A DNA stretch of 64,000 nucleotides. It comes from Brachionus manjavacas. Lineage: Eukaryota; Rotifera; Eurotatoria; Ploima; Brachionidae. The notes below the pieces were generated by a model. That model ran no database searches. It saw only the letters and a program-made list of their open reading frames with translations, and was not told the origin of the DNA. The position numbers and the translations under genes are program-made. The first letter of the stretch is position 1; each line of letters begins with the position of its first letter. Location of the stretch: contig JAHQIY010000001.1 of assembly GCA_019054805.1 (NCBI GenBank), forward strand, positions 2,928,501 to 2,992,500, in the 5' to 3' direction. Positions 34,560 to 44,771 of the stretch are shown one piece after another.

Positions 34560-35830
34560 AATTAGCCTTTGGCCAACATTTATCTTGATTATGAACATCA
34601 ACTTGCCAAAATGGAAGACTATAATAATAGTTTATAAATGATTGGAACTTCAGGAAGGCTATTTGCAAGTTTGTTGCCTCCATCATTAGGTCTTGCAAGT
34701 TCCAGAGGATATATGGCCTGAAGGTTTGCAACGACGCAATCAAAGATCTGCTGGACGCAACATATTTGTTCAGTTTTTCACCTCTGATTAGACGTCTTAT
34801 CTGTGGAAAAGAGCCCAAGTCACACCAATTTCTCTTACTGCACTGACCTTTTAGATCATGGGTCGAATCAGAAGAGCCGTCATGATGGAACACCTCTTCA
34901 GCAGTAAACTTATTGCTATCGAGAAACAAGGTTTTATCCTTGTGTTTTGTTCACTTTGTCAACAAATTGACAATGACTAAACTCCTGGAAACACAAGTAT
35001 TGCAGCAAGTCGCGTACTACAGCAAACTCATCACAACCATTCGTAAACGACCTAGAATTGGTGCAACGGCACCTTGAGGCACTCACTGAGTGGTCCACAA
35101 CTTGGCAGATTCTGTTCAACATCGAAAAATGAAAATTAATTGAGTTCACCAGATCTGGCCAGAACAAGTACTCGGAAATGAGGTTGCATGGGTGTGACGA
35201 AGTCAGTACTCAATCAAACTAGTACAGATCTGGGAGTCACCTTCGCGATTAATCTCAAGTTCTCTAACCATATCAAAGCTTAAACTAATAAAGCAATCTC
35301 CATCTCTGAACAGCTAAGAAAAAAGTTCAAATTCTAGCCCAACGCTCCCTTCATAAAGCTATACTGCGAATATGTCAGATCCCACTTGGAGTAAGCAGCT
35401 TTGGTCTGGTCCCCATTCAGTGCCAAGGACAGCAGCAGCCCAGGGTATTAGAGGGCATTACAGGTGTCTCTCCATTCAAAAACTTACTAACTGCACCCAG
35501 CGAAAAAACATTTTCACGAATCGTGTCATCAGAGAGTAGAACAGCCTGTCTGAAACAGGAATCGGTTCCTCGACCGTAAATCAGTTCAAAAACAGACTAG
35601 ACGCATGAAAGTATGGTGTAAATGGAGGTCGCAGAGCTCCGGTGTAACGAGGTACTCAGCGACCACCGGGACAGCAGCGCCATCTACATTTTTAGTGTTT
35701 AGGATAGCCACACATCAAACCTTTTTTAATGAACATTTTTTTTAAAACACACTATAAAGTAGCCATCATAGACGGCTTCCTTTGTCAATCGTCACCGCAA
35801 GCCTGCTTGCTGCAGCTTATTACCCATTCA
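34560..35830 (+). mobile_element. Degenerate LINE (CR1/jockey-like), internally deleted
   Basis: Frames in order show SYLWKRAQVTPI and SLTALTF with IMGRIRRAVMMEHLFSSKL (RT N-terminus). A jump to KLITTIR, LELVQRHLEALTEW and FNIEKCKLIEFTRSG follows, then DLGVTFAINLKFSNHI, YVRSHLEYAALVWSPFSA, NIFTNRV and NQFKNRLDA (C-terminus). The motif A to FADD region is deleted and frames shift several times. The 3' end carries a hairpin (35797-35810) shared with the element ending at 22040. A reverse-orientation scrap of the same tail is at 36478-36560. Confidence 0.85.
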
Positions 35831-36477
35831 CAAAGAAAAGATGATTAATCGATGAAAATTGATAGATGAATCATTAGACTAAGACATTCTTCTAAACTGA
35901 CTGATTTTATAATTTTCGTTATTTTTTTCTCATTATTTCGGGAATTTAGGAATTTTTAGGCGATATCTAAGTAAATAAAAACCGGACGGCGGCCAAAATT
36001 GCCGGTCCAAAATACGGCAGAATAAATTTTTTTTTAAATAAATCTTTTTAATTTTCAAAAACAAATAAGAGCTTTGAAAAAGGAAAAGAATAGTCTAAAA
36101 TTGATCCGGCTAAAGATTTATATAAATTTCCTAGTGTGCTTTGGTTAAGATCCCATTTTTTGTTTGACAATATCGTAATAATTTTTAACCTTTTATTGCA
36201 GCAAAACCATAAAATTTGAAAAATACACCCCAAATTTTTTATTTTTTCCTAAATATAAAATCAAATTCTGTAATTATTAAAATTATCCATAGAAAATTAA
36301 TTAACACTTTATTTAATATAAATTCAATATTTTTAACCTATTGATACTTCTTAAGAAGTAAAAGTTAATTTTAGACAAAATATATAATTAAAAAATTAAA
36401 ACATGAAAGTTTTCACTATTAATTTTGGTTTACTTTTTTCTCATCTTTTAAATTTTTAATTCACTTTTAATTCATGA

Positions 36478-36560
36478 TGCTTTCATGCGTCTTGTCTGTT
36501 TTTGAACTGATTTACAGTCGAGAAACCGATACCTGTTTCAGGCATGCTGTTTTACTTGCT
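36478..36560 (-). mobile_element. LINE 3' tail fragment, reverse orientation
   Basis: The reverse complement matches 35530-35620 closely. It includes the coding for a terminal NQFKNR-like block and an unbroken stretch of CTGAAACAGG(A/T)ATCGGTT. It is an isolated scrap of the same LINE family. Confidence 0.8.
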
Positions 36561-36640
36561 TACTCAACATTAGATAAATTAAATAAATTAGAATAAAAAT
36601 TTAAGAGATAAGAAAAAAGTTTTGTCTAATTAACACTTAA

Positions 36641-37093
36641 CACTCAAAGGACCAAGGGGTTTTAAAGACCCTTTTTGATGCTTATTTTGCTCTTTGCTCA
36701 ATATATTTAATCATTTTTGACAATTTTTTTTTTCATCAAATCTAAAATCAAAAAAATATAATATTAATTCATTTTTATTTTAAAATCTTTTTATTTTTCT
36801 GCAAAAAAAATAATTTATACGTTAAGGCCCAAGAGGGGTTTTTTGGACCCAACTTGAATTTTTATCAAATTTTTTTAAAAAATAATTTTAGGCTTTTATT
36901 TAAATCTAGACATATTTTTTTTTGAAAGTATAACAAAAATGATAAAAGACATTTATTTTTGCAATCTGTAACATTTTTTAACATAATTTGAATAAATAAT
37001 CTAGTTTATTTTATCTAAAAAGCAAATCTTATTTTAGGAGTTTTTTGGACCCCTTTGGTCCTTAACGTAATAAAAAAATTGGGCCTTTGAGTG
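36641..37093. mobile_element. piggyBac-like MITE
   Basis: It begins CACTCAAAGGACC directly after TTAA (36637-36640) and ends in the complement, CCTTTGAGTG, followed by TTTA where TTAA is expected. Several internal copies of a subterminal motif of the form GGGGTTTTTTGGACCC occur. The same CACTCAAA ends and GGGTCCAAAAAA motifs occur in the piggyBac-like element at 60327-61488, so this is a non-autonomous relative. No coding sequence remains. Confidence 0.75.
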
Positions 37094-37452
37094 TTTAGAA
37101 GTATCAATAAGTTAAAAATATTGAATTTCTATTAAATATAGTGCTAATTAATTTTCTTTGGATAATTTTAATAATTACAGAATTTGATTTAATATTTAGG
37201 AAACAATAAAAAATTTCGGGTGTATTTTTCAAATTTTACGGTTTAATTTTATCTTCTTTTTTTGTACTGAAAATTTTTTATGAAAATTTAGCAATTTAAC
37301 AATAAATTCCTATTAATTAACAGTAATTTTAATAGCAAAATTTTTAAAATTTTTTTAGATGCAGTTTTATGTTTTACCAAAAAACTCTCTTTTACGTAAA
37401 AATAAATAAAATGGGAAAAAATTTTAGCATTTATTAGAAGAAAAAAATTTAA

Positions 37453-39552
37453 TCAAAAAATTCGAAAAATTTTTTTTCGTGAAATTTCATTTTTAAGAAA
37501 AATTCTGAAAGTTCGCCGACTAAAACAGTACAAAAAAGGATTAAGCAGACTATTAAAAGGAATAATAAAGACAGCTAGAATTTTGAAATAATCTCGATTA
37601 ATGGGCTGCTTAGTTAAAAGAGAATAGCAGGATAGAATGACCAATGGTCCCCAGCAAAAAAAATTCGACATTACCAGCAGAAAAATATTTCTTGCGAGCT
37701 TTTTTTCTTGCACGAATCTTATCTTGAGCTGCAATTCACTACTGCACGAACTAAACGACGATCTTCTTTCTATGTTTAAAGTGTCGATAAAAATCGAGCC
37801 ATAAAGGAAAGAGATCAGCAGGAGACAAAAAATCAAAAGAACATTCAAAAAAATTATATAGATAACATGGGTGGTATTTTTTGTCTGCAAAGGGAGACAG
37901 ATTGCATATGCAGAATAGCTGTTCACCTGAAACAAAGGCAATAAGGCTATTAAAATCGAAGTTGTCCAGATAAGGGCCAGCCACAATACCGCTGTTCTCA
38001 AGCCGATTCTTTTGGAATCAAACGAATTGCGGATTGCATAATAGCGATCAAACGTGATGAATGATAGGCAAAATGCCGAGGCAACCGAAGAAACAGTGCT
38101 TAGAAATCCAGCAAAATTGCAAGTAAATGAGGCCTGCCATTCCAGTGCTGACTGACCAAATTTATGACGCGATGTTGCGTCCTTCAAAGCCAGCAGAAAC
38201 AAGTACAAAGACATCAACGAGTCTGCAATAGCCAAATTGGATAGCAGAAATGTTGGAATAAACTGGCTATTGTGACATCTATAGAAGTGAAAACCACAAA
38301 CAGTGTTGTAGACAACAACGCTAATGTTGCTTAAAATGCCCAGAATTGACACAAACCATACGGCCATTCTTAGCCAGAGATCTTCAAGCAAATTTTCACA
38401 AGGAGTAAACGAGTCGGGCAGAGGCACGCATGTTATTTTTTTGTCACTGTCCACAATTTTGTACTCTTCCAATTCGGATGTTGGTCTCACTGCGTGAATT
38501 GTGAAATTGTTATTCAGCAGTTTTAAAAACTCTTCGGTTGGCTGATCAATCTGCGCATCCAACGAGTTGGTTTTTATTTGTGGTTTCCTTTTGAGAAAAG
38601 GACAGCAGTGGTACGAATAGTGCAAGTGAAGCTGATGGATGCTCGAAAATAGCCGTGACTGCGGCAGGTAGTAAAGGTTTTGATTGTCATTTGCTAGAAA
38701 TATCTGAATTGTATGATAGACCTTGCTGTGCAGAGGAATGCTGAATAGGTTGTTTTTGCTCAAGTCTAATTTTTGTAGATTTTCAATTGTATCAAAGGCG
38801 CTTTCGTCTACATGGGTCAGACGATTCCTTGATAGATTTAGCTCGATTATTTTTTTTAAAAAACAAAAATCATCTTTGCCAATTGACGTCAACAGGTTGC
38901 CACTCAGATTCAGATCGATTAGCTTCAATTCATGGTTGAAAACTTCGACTAAACTTTTGATTCGATTGTAGGACAAATCTAGAAGGGTTATGCCCAAGCA
39001 ATGATCGAAAACATACTTAAGATCATCTAGATCATTGTATGAAAAGTCCACTTTGGCAAGATTGTCTTTAAATTTGCAAAACTCAGGACTAATAAATTTT
39101 AGTTGACTATTGTGCACTGTAATTTCCTTTATGCTATTTGTAAGATGCAAATTTGGTAAAATTGTCAATTGTGGAATATTGTCCAGTGTTAGATAATTAA
39201 GATTTTCCATTGAATCAAAAGTGTCGTATTTGATTCTCAACTCAATATTGTATGAGTTGATGAATATGATTTTGATTAGTTTATTGAATTTTAAAAAGTG
39301 CGACCTGTTCAAAGTGGTATTGCGCCATCGGCCGATTGTTTCTCTTCGTTCTTGGTACCTATAGCATTTGATGGCAAAAAAAAATTCACAGTCGCAAATT
39401 TCACAAATGCTTTTCTCTAATTTTATAATTTGGGTCTCTTTGTGGTAAAAATCTGACATTTGCTTTTCTAATAAATTCGATTGAATTAAACTCTTATTTG
39501 ATTTTAAAAATAAAATTGCGGCAAACAAAAAAAGAATATTTTTTTTATTCAT
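37453..39552 (-). CDS. Leucine-rich-repeat GPCR (LGR, glycoprotein-hormone-receptor type)
   Basis: Single exon, 699 aa. A signal peptide (NILFLFAAILFL) is followed by a cysteine cluster (CEICDC, residues 50-55) that caps the repeats. Leucine-rich repeats span about residues 95-310, with several 'LDLSYNRI/LNLSRNRL' units. A hinge carries HCCPF and FTPCENLLEDLWLR (residues 382-395), the LGR signature ahead of TM1. Seven membrane helices span about 393-678, with FDRY after TM3 and NPFLY in TM7. I see no LDL-receptor class A module, so this is type A or B, not the relaxin-receptor type. Such receptors sense secreted cystine-knot hormones at the plasma membrane. An unspliced LGR of this size is unusual. 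AATAAA (minus strand) lies 18 bp past the stop. Confidence 0.88.
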   Translation of the reverse strand: MNKKNILFLFAAILFLKSNKSLIQSNLLEKQMSDFYHKETQIIKLEKSICEICDCEFFFAIKCYRYQERRETIGRWRNTTLNRSHFLKFNKLIKIIFINSYNIELRIKYDTFDSMENLNYLTLDNIPQLTILPNLHLTNSIKEITVHNSQLKFISPEFCKFKDNLAKVDFSYNDLDDLKYVFDHCLGITLLDLSYNRIKSLVEVFNHELKLIDLNLSGNLLTSIGKDDFCFLKKIIELNLSRNRLTHVDESAFDTIENLQKLDLSKNNLFSIPLHSKVYHTIQIFLANDNQNLYYLPQSRLFSSIHQLHLHYSYHCCPFLKRKPQIKTNSLDAQIDQPTEEFLKLLNNNFTIHAVRPTSELEEYKIVDSDKKITCVPLPDSFTPCENLLEDLWLRMAVWFVSILGILSNISVVVYNTVCGFHFYRCHNSQFIPTFLLSNLAIADSLMSLYLFLLALKDATSRHKFGQSALEWQASFTCNFAGFLSTVSSVASAFCLSFITFDRYYAIRNSFDSKRIGLRTAVLWLALIWTTSILIALLPLFQVNSYSAYAICLPLQTKNTTHVIYIIFLNVLLIFCLLLISFLYGSIFIDTLNIERRSSFSSCSSELQLKIRFVQEKKLARNIFLLVMSNFFCWGPLVILSCYSLLTKQPINRDYFKILAVFIIPFNSLLNPFLYCFSRRTFRIFLKNEISRKKIFRIF

Positions 39553-39769
39553 TTCTAAAAATATGAAAGTTTTTTTTTTAATTAATAAATATGGATTAGT
39601 TTTTTTTAATTATCCTTGCTTGTGTCATCAAATTACTGACGTGACATAAACAAAAACTAAAATATTATTAATAAATCAGTAATGATAAAGTTAATCCATG
39701 AATATTAAAAGAAACTTTTCAATCAATTTTCTTAACTATTATCATCATCACATATAAGATCTAATCGTT

Positions 39770-41640
39770 CGGGTGATGATGCTAGCGAATGGAGGGAAGC
39801 AAAAGGTAGTAAGTTAGTAGCCAACAGTTTTCGTCCTGTCTCTCTTACTTCTGTTTTGTAAGATTAAGGAATCAATTATTAAAGATGTGGTACTAAATCA
39901 TTTAGTAGATAATAAGTTAATATCTAAGTGTCAGCCTGGCTTCCAGCAAAGAATAGTTGTTGTTGTTAAAAAAATTAATTTTTTTTTAAAAAGTGCCAAA
40001 TCATTTCAGTTTTTTTGGCCATTTTTTATACATAAATTTACGTTAAATGTTCAAAATTTACCAAATTTTACATAAAAAAACGTAAATTTACTAGATTTTA
40101 CGTAAAATTTGGTAAATTTTGAAAATTTAACGTAAATTTTTGTAAAAAAAATGTCCAATAAACTGAAATAATTTGGCACTTTTTAAAAAAAATGAATTTT
40201 TTTTATCCTTCAATATTTATTTTCAAAATTATGTAAAAAAAAAAATTTACAATAATTTACGTAAATTTTCGTAAAATTTAACCAATTTAAAGGTAAAAAA
40301 TGGTAAAAAATGGTTAATTTAAATTTTTAATTAAATTGGAAAAAAAATTTTATTTACATTTTTTTACGTTAAAATATATCTAAAATAGTTTTAAAGCTTT
40401 TAAATTGTTTGACCAACCCCCTTGATTTTCTATTAATTTAATTTTTATCTTGATTTTAATTTAAATTAATTATAATTTTATTTTATATTTTCAATTTTAA
40501 CCTTTTTTAAATGTTTAATGTAATTTTGACATTTTGCCATTTGTTACCATTAAATTGGTTACATTTTACGAAAATTTACGTAAATTATGGTTAATTTTTT
40601 TTTTTACATAATTTTGAAAATAAATATTGAAGGATAAAAAAAATTCATTTTTTTTTAAAAGTGCCAAATTATTTCAGTTTTTTTGGACATTTTTTTTTAC
40701 ATAAATTTAAGTTAAATGTTCAAAATTTACTATATCTTACGTAAAATTCGGTAAATTTACTATTTTTACGTAAATTTTCGCAAATTCAGAACACCACTGT
40801 AAGTTGAAAACAGTTTTAAATTGTTTGCTGATGATACAAAAGTCATTAGTATAGTCGAAAATGAAACTGATTAATCAACTTTATAAGTATATAAATAGTA
40901 TGTATAAAATGTCAAAACAATGGTTAATGGATTTTAACGAAAAAAGATGTGCTGTCATTCACAATGGCCTAACAATCAAAATAATAAATATTATTTATTA
41001 GCAAAGATTTAAAAAAATTCGGCACTCATCGCAGTGGCAACTAGAAAACTAAACTATGTACTCAGTATGATATAACGATCGTTCAAAATTTCGTATTAAA
41101 TAAACAATTAAAAATCTTTATACATCATTAGTAAGGCCTCATTTAGAATATGGGGTTCAAGATTGGATTCTTTATTTTAAAAAAGATAGTTGCAGTATTT
41201 AAGGGGTCCAAAGAAGAGCGACTAAAAATCATAGATGAGTTATGAGTTTTCAATTTGAAGATCGTTTATTGAAACTAATTTTTACCTATCTTGAAGAGAG
41301 AAGAAGTAAGAGGTGATTCAATTGAACAATTTAAAATTGTGCGAAATAAAAATTAAGTGGAATGGCATCATCCACTAAATCAATTATCTAGTCAGTTTGC
41401 TACCAGAAGTCATAATTATGGGTTTGAAAAACAATTAGTTCGAAGCTGCAGCTAAAGATTAAACTTTTTTACAAACCGAATCGCAAATGTTTGGAATATT
41501 ATACCAAGAGAAGTTGTTGAACAAGAAACAATTAATAGTAGTTAAAAATAAGCTTGGCAACTATTTAAAAATTTAAAAAAATTCAAAAAGGAAATAAAGC
41601 TTGAATGTTGTCAAAGTGAATTTTATAACAAAAATAAAGT
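39770..41640 (+). mobile_element. Degenerate LINE interrupted by a foldback element
   Basis: The left part (39770-39967) reads ASEWREAK, ANSFRPVSLTSVL and KESIIKDVVLNHLVDNKLIS, then CQPGFQ, which is the RT N-terminus. The right part resumes at about 40800 with VENSFKLFADDTKVISIVEN, an intact FADD motif, then SLVRPHLEYG-like and QRRAT blocks and a terminal NRIANVWNIIPREVVEQ. Everything between GFQ and FADD is replaced by the foldback repeat at 39968-40798. Stops are numerous. Confidence 0.8.
39968..40798. repeat. Compound foldback repeat rich in ACGTAAA motifs
   Basis: The unit AAGTGCCAAATNATTTCAG occurs three times: forward at about 39991, reverse ending at about 40180, and forward at about 40659. 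The first two form a palindrome with arms of about 90 bp. Sequence from about 40200 to 40260 pairs with about 40590 to 40650 to form a second, outer palindrome. TTTACG/CGTAAA is scattered throughout. There is no coding potential. It lies inside a LINE and replaces part of it. Confidence 0.75.
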
Positions 41641-43374
41641 TAAAAGAAAAACTTTAATATTTTATTTTCAAATCAGAATTTTTGTATCTAGAGAAAAGAT
41701 CGAAAATTGATAGAATCAATGCTAAATGTTAATTTTGTTTTTAAATTTTTTCTGACATGAAAAAATTTTTGATTTCAATTTATTTATAATTTTTTTAATT
41801 TTTTTGTTCAAAACTTTAAAGCCTAGTGATAAAGAAATTAGAAAATTCAGATCAGGGACTGAAAATTATAATATCTTGAAATTATTAAGTTAATTTTTTA
41901 AGGATTTTTATAGAATTTATAGATAATGGATTAAACTAAAAAAATAAAAAGTAGTAAAATTTTAATAAAGAGCATAATGATTTTGAGTTGAGTGAGAGAT
42001 ATGTTGAAACAGGACTGAATTATTCTATTAAATTGGTTGTAAGACTGGTAGAGGAATATAAAGAAGGCTTCAAATCAAGATATATTGAATACCTTACTCT
42101 AGTGTGCAATTACTACCTTACTATTTCCTCCTCTTTTTTCCTTAAGCTTCAACTATGTAAACATGTGCACCCTATTTCAATATATGTCTTTTGAACTTTC
42201 TATACATATTTTTTTAGCTTATTTTACCTAATTTTGATTTTTTATCTTTATTTTTTTTGAGTTCAAGCTCGGAACAGAAAATACAAATAAAAAATAAAAA
42301 ATCTTGATTTTTTCTAAATCGGCTTATTTGTATTCTGCATCTTCAAATGCCCCATCACAAATGTAATGCATTCTTACTGAACTTTTTTGACAAATTCTTA
42401 AACCCATAGAGATTTGTTAATAATTTTAAATTGAATTTCTTACAAAATTTCCAAAAAAAAATCTTAAATAAAAATCAGTATTTAGTTTAATTTTTCTCTA
42501 AGTCATAAAAGGTGAAAAAACAATGTTTTATTTAAACGTCCAGTTTAAGTAAAAAGAAAAAAATTTCCAAAAATTGATTATTTTTTTAATTTACATTTGG
42601 CTTAATTTAAACAAATTTTCATACCAATTTTTTAGGGTGACCAAAAAAATTTAAAAAAGAGTTAAATTTTTTAATCTTTATTTAAAAATTTATGAATGTT
42701 TCAATTGAAATATTTTAAAGAACTAATTTTAGACTTAAAGGAAATAAATTTATTTTCAATTTTATATTTTTTAAACTGGAAAACCATATTTTTTAAACTA
42801 ATTTTAAGATTTATCAAATTTCAATAATAATTGAAAATAAAATACACCTATTTCACATATCGTAAACCCTTGGGAAGAGTTGCCTGCACGAAAAGAAACA
42901 TTACCAAAATTTAGCTTAATTTTTTAATTATTAATAATTTATATTTATCAATTAATTTGGAGACATGATCTTTTAGATTGAAAATATAAAAAATGTCCAT
43001 TTAATATTAAAAATTAAGTTTCTAGGAAAGCTATTAATTTTTGAAATTAAATTCTTTTAAAATTTTGATTTATTCCGTAAACAAAAAAAACTAATTTAAA
43101 TCTAATTTAAAACTAATTTATGATAAAAATTGATTTCAGAAAAAAAAGTTAAACCATATTTCCAAAAAATTTAATTAGCAGAAAAAAACAAATTGATTTT
43201 AAATACCTAAATATCTAAATGCAAAAATAAAAGAAATAATTCGAGGAATTCTAAATATAAGAATTTAAATTTAAAAATAAAATTCTTAGCTATATAAATA
43301 GAAATATTTTAAATTTAAATTTTTTTTAATATTAAAGTTTTTGCAATTTTTTGTTGAACACAGCAAATTAAACA
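41641..43374. other. AT-rich intergenic region
   Basis: I see no gene or structured repeat that I can support. An open frame at 41988-42194 is of low complexity and matches nothing I know. Confidence 0.5.
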
Positions 43375-43753
43375 ATGTCAGATATTTTTGAAGACAACAA
43401 ACCCCGACACCGATTATGGGATAAAATAAAAAAAGACCCAACGCCAGTAATCGGTATAGCCGGTCTTGTTGGAGTTGTCGGATACTCTATTTTTCATTTT
43501 ACAAAGCGAGATAAAGATCTAAAGCCAAGCGTTTATGTGTAAGTGATTAGCCGGAAAATAATCCTGGTTTTTAATTGCTTTTTTAAGGATTCAGACTAGA
43601 GTGTTCGCTCAAGGAATGGTTGTAGGTGCACTAACGATAGGTCTTATCTACCACATGTATCATACTTACCGCGAACCTAAATTGATGACACAGCTTCCAC
43701 CTACAGTTGCCATCATCGAACCTAAAAACATTGATAGAAACAAAAAAGAGTAA
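43375..43753 (+). CDS. HIGD1: HIG1-domain mitochondrial inner membrane protein
   Basis: Two exons, 43375-43538 and 43588-43753, give 109 aa, about the family's usual size. A short polar N-terminus (SDIFEDNKPRHRLWDKIKKD) precedes the first membrane helix (PVIGIAGLVGVVGYSIFHF). The hairpin loop follows, then the family's RVFAQGMVVGALTIGLIYHM with the conserved R-x3-Q-G. HIGD1 proteins sit in the mitochondrial inner membrane and associate with cytochrome c oxidase and its supercomplexes, helping under low oxygen. The intron is 49 nt (GTAAGT to TTTAAG). A poly(A) signal is at 43815-43820. The subtype (HIGD1A/B/C versus HIGD2) is not resolved beyond a HIGD1-like layout. Confidence 0.9.
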
Positions 43754-44449
43754 CAAATTCCTTTTTTTTTTATAAAATATAAAATCAACTGACTTAAATA
43801 ATTATTTTTTATTTAATAAAATGAAAAATTCTTGAAAACTAATTTTATTATAAAACTAAATATAAAATATTTCTTAAACATTATCTACACCTTTAGTTCT
43901 TCTCATCATTTTTATTGATTTTCAGTCAAAAAAAATTGTTAAAATTTTCAAAAATTGATTGCCTCAATTTTCGACAAGAAATTAATCTAAAAAAAATATT
44001 TCAGTTGAACCTCTAATTAAAAAAGATATAAAACAGCAAAAAATTGAAGAAAACAGAGTAAATGGTATATGGATAATTGAAAAATAAAAATTATTTAAAC
44101 ACCTGTCATACCTGTCATTTTAAACCGTTTGATCCCATAACGTACGTCAATTTTAAGAAATTTCGTTCTAATTTATTTAAACTTTTTATTTTTTAAATAA
44201 TGCTCAAATTTACAGAAAAAAAATTACTCGAAAAAATTTAAATTTTTAATATTATTTACAGCCTTTGTAATAATTGAGTTAAAAAAGCATCATTTTTATT
44301 TATTTATTCGAATACAAATTTTTAAAATATATGGACATTTTTTTTTACACATAAAGAATTCAAAAGAAAAATCGATGAAGACAAAGTTTAGTCAAAACTT
44401 AGACTGTGATTCTATTTATTAGATGAACAATTTCATACTCATTTATGAT
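43754..44449. other. AT-rich intergenic region
   Basis: Beyond the HIG1 gene's 3' end I see nothing recognisable here. Confidence 0.5.
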
Positions 44450-44771
44450 TAGTGTTGGATACGGTCAAGACAAACCGGTCCAATACACGGACGGTTTTTT
44501 GCGGTCATTTGGCCGGTCAGCTAGGCGGTCTATTTTTGGACCGCCAAAATAAACAGTCTAAAAAATAAATTTTTTGTAAAATTTTGAAAAAAAATAAAAA
44601 ATCTTAAAAAACTTTTTAAAATAAATAAAGAAAATTTTTTTGTATTTTTTTTTTGTCATTTTAATTAGTTTTTTTTTTAAATTAAAAACATTATTTCGAA
44701 AAAATTTCAATTTAAGTGGTTACTGAAAATTTTGGCCGGTTTAGTGTCCGCTTGCTCGGATCCCAACACTA
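44450..44771. mobile_element. hAT-like MITE with perfect 8-bp target duplication
   Basis: The element starts TAGTGTTGGATACGG and ends CGGATCCCAACACTA, imperfect inverted ends of the TAGTG type seen in hAT elements. It is flanked on both sides by TTTATGAT (44442-44449 and 44772-44779), a perfect 8-bp duplication as hAT transposases make. The interior holds CCGGTC-rich subterminal motifs and no coding sequence. Confidence 0.85.

Larger units (their letters stand above)
36204..37243. repeat. Long inverted repeat, 149-bp arms
   Basis: The arm at 36204-36352 is the reverse complement of 37095-37243 at roughly 90 percent by eye. A third copy is at 22668-22808. The inner end of the left arm reads GATACTTCTTAAGAAGT, itself palindromic around TTAA, and the right arm starts at the matching TTTAGAAGTATC. 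Between the arms lie a LINE tail scrap and a piggyBac-like MITE, the latter abutting the right arm exactly. The arms may be the terminal repeats of a DNA transposon or a palindrome opened by the MITE at TTAA. Confidence 0.7.

Noticed and set aside
34558..35167. Two minus-strand frames of 123 and 77 codons
   Set aside because: They are shadows of the plus-strand LINE, whose translated RT and C-terminal blocks explain the region.
35980..36030. Possible second hAT-like copy sharing ACCGG motifs with 44450-44771
   Set aside because: Only scattered short GC motifs agree; no ends or target duplication are visible.
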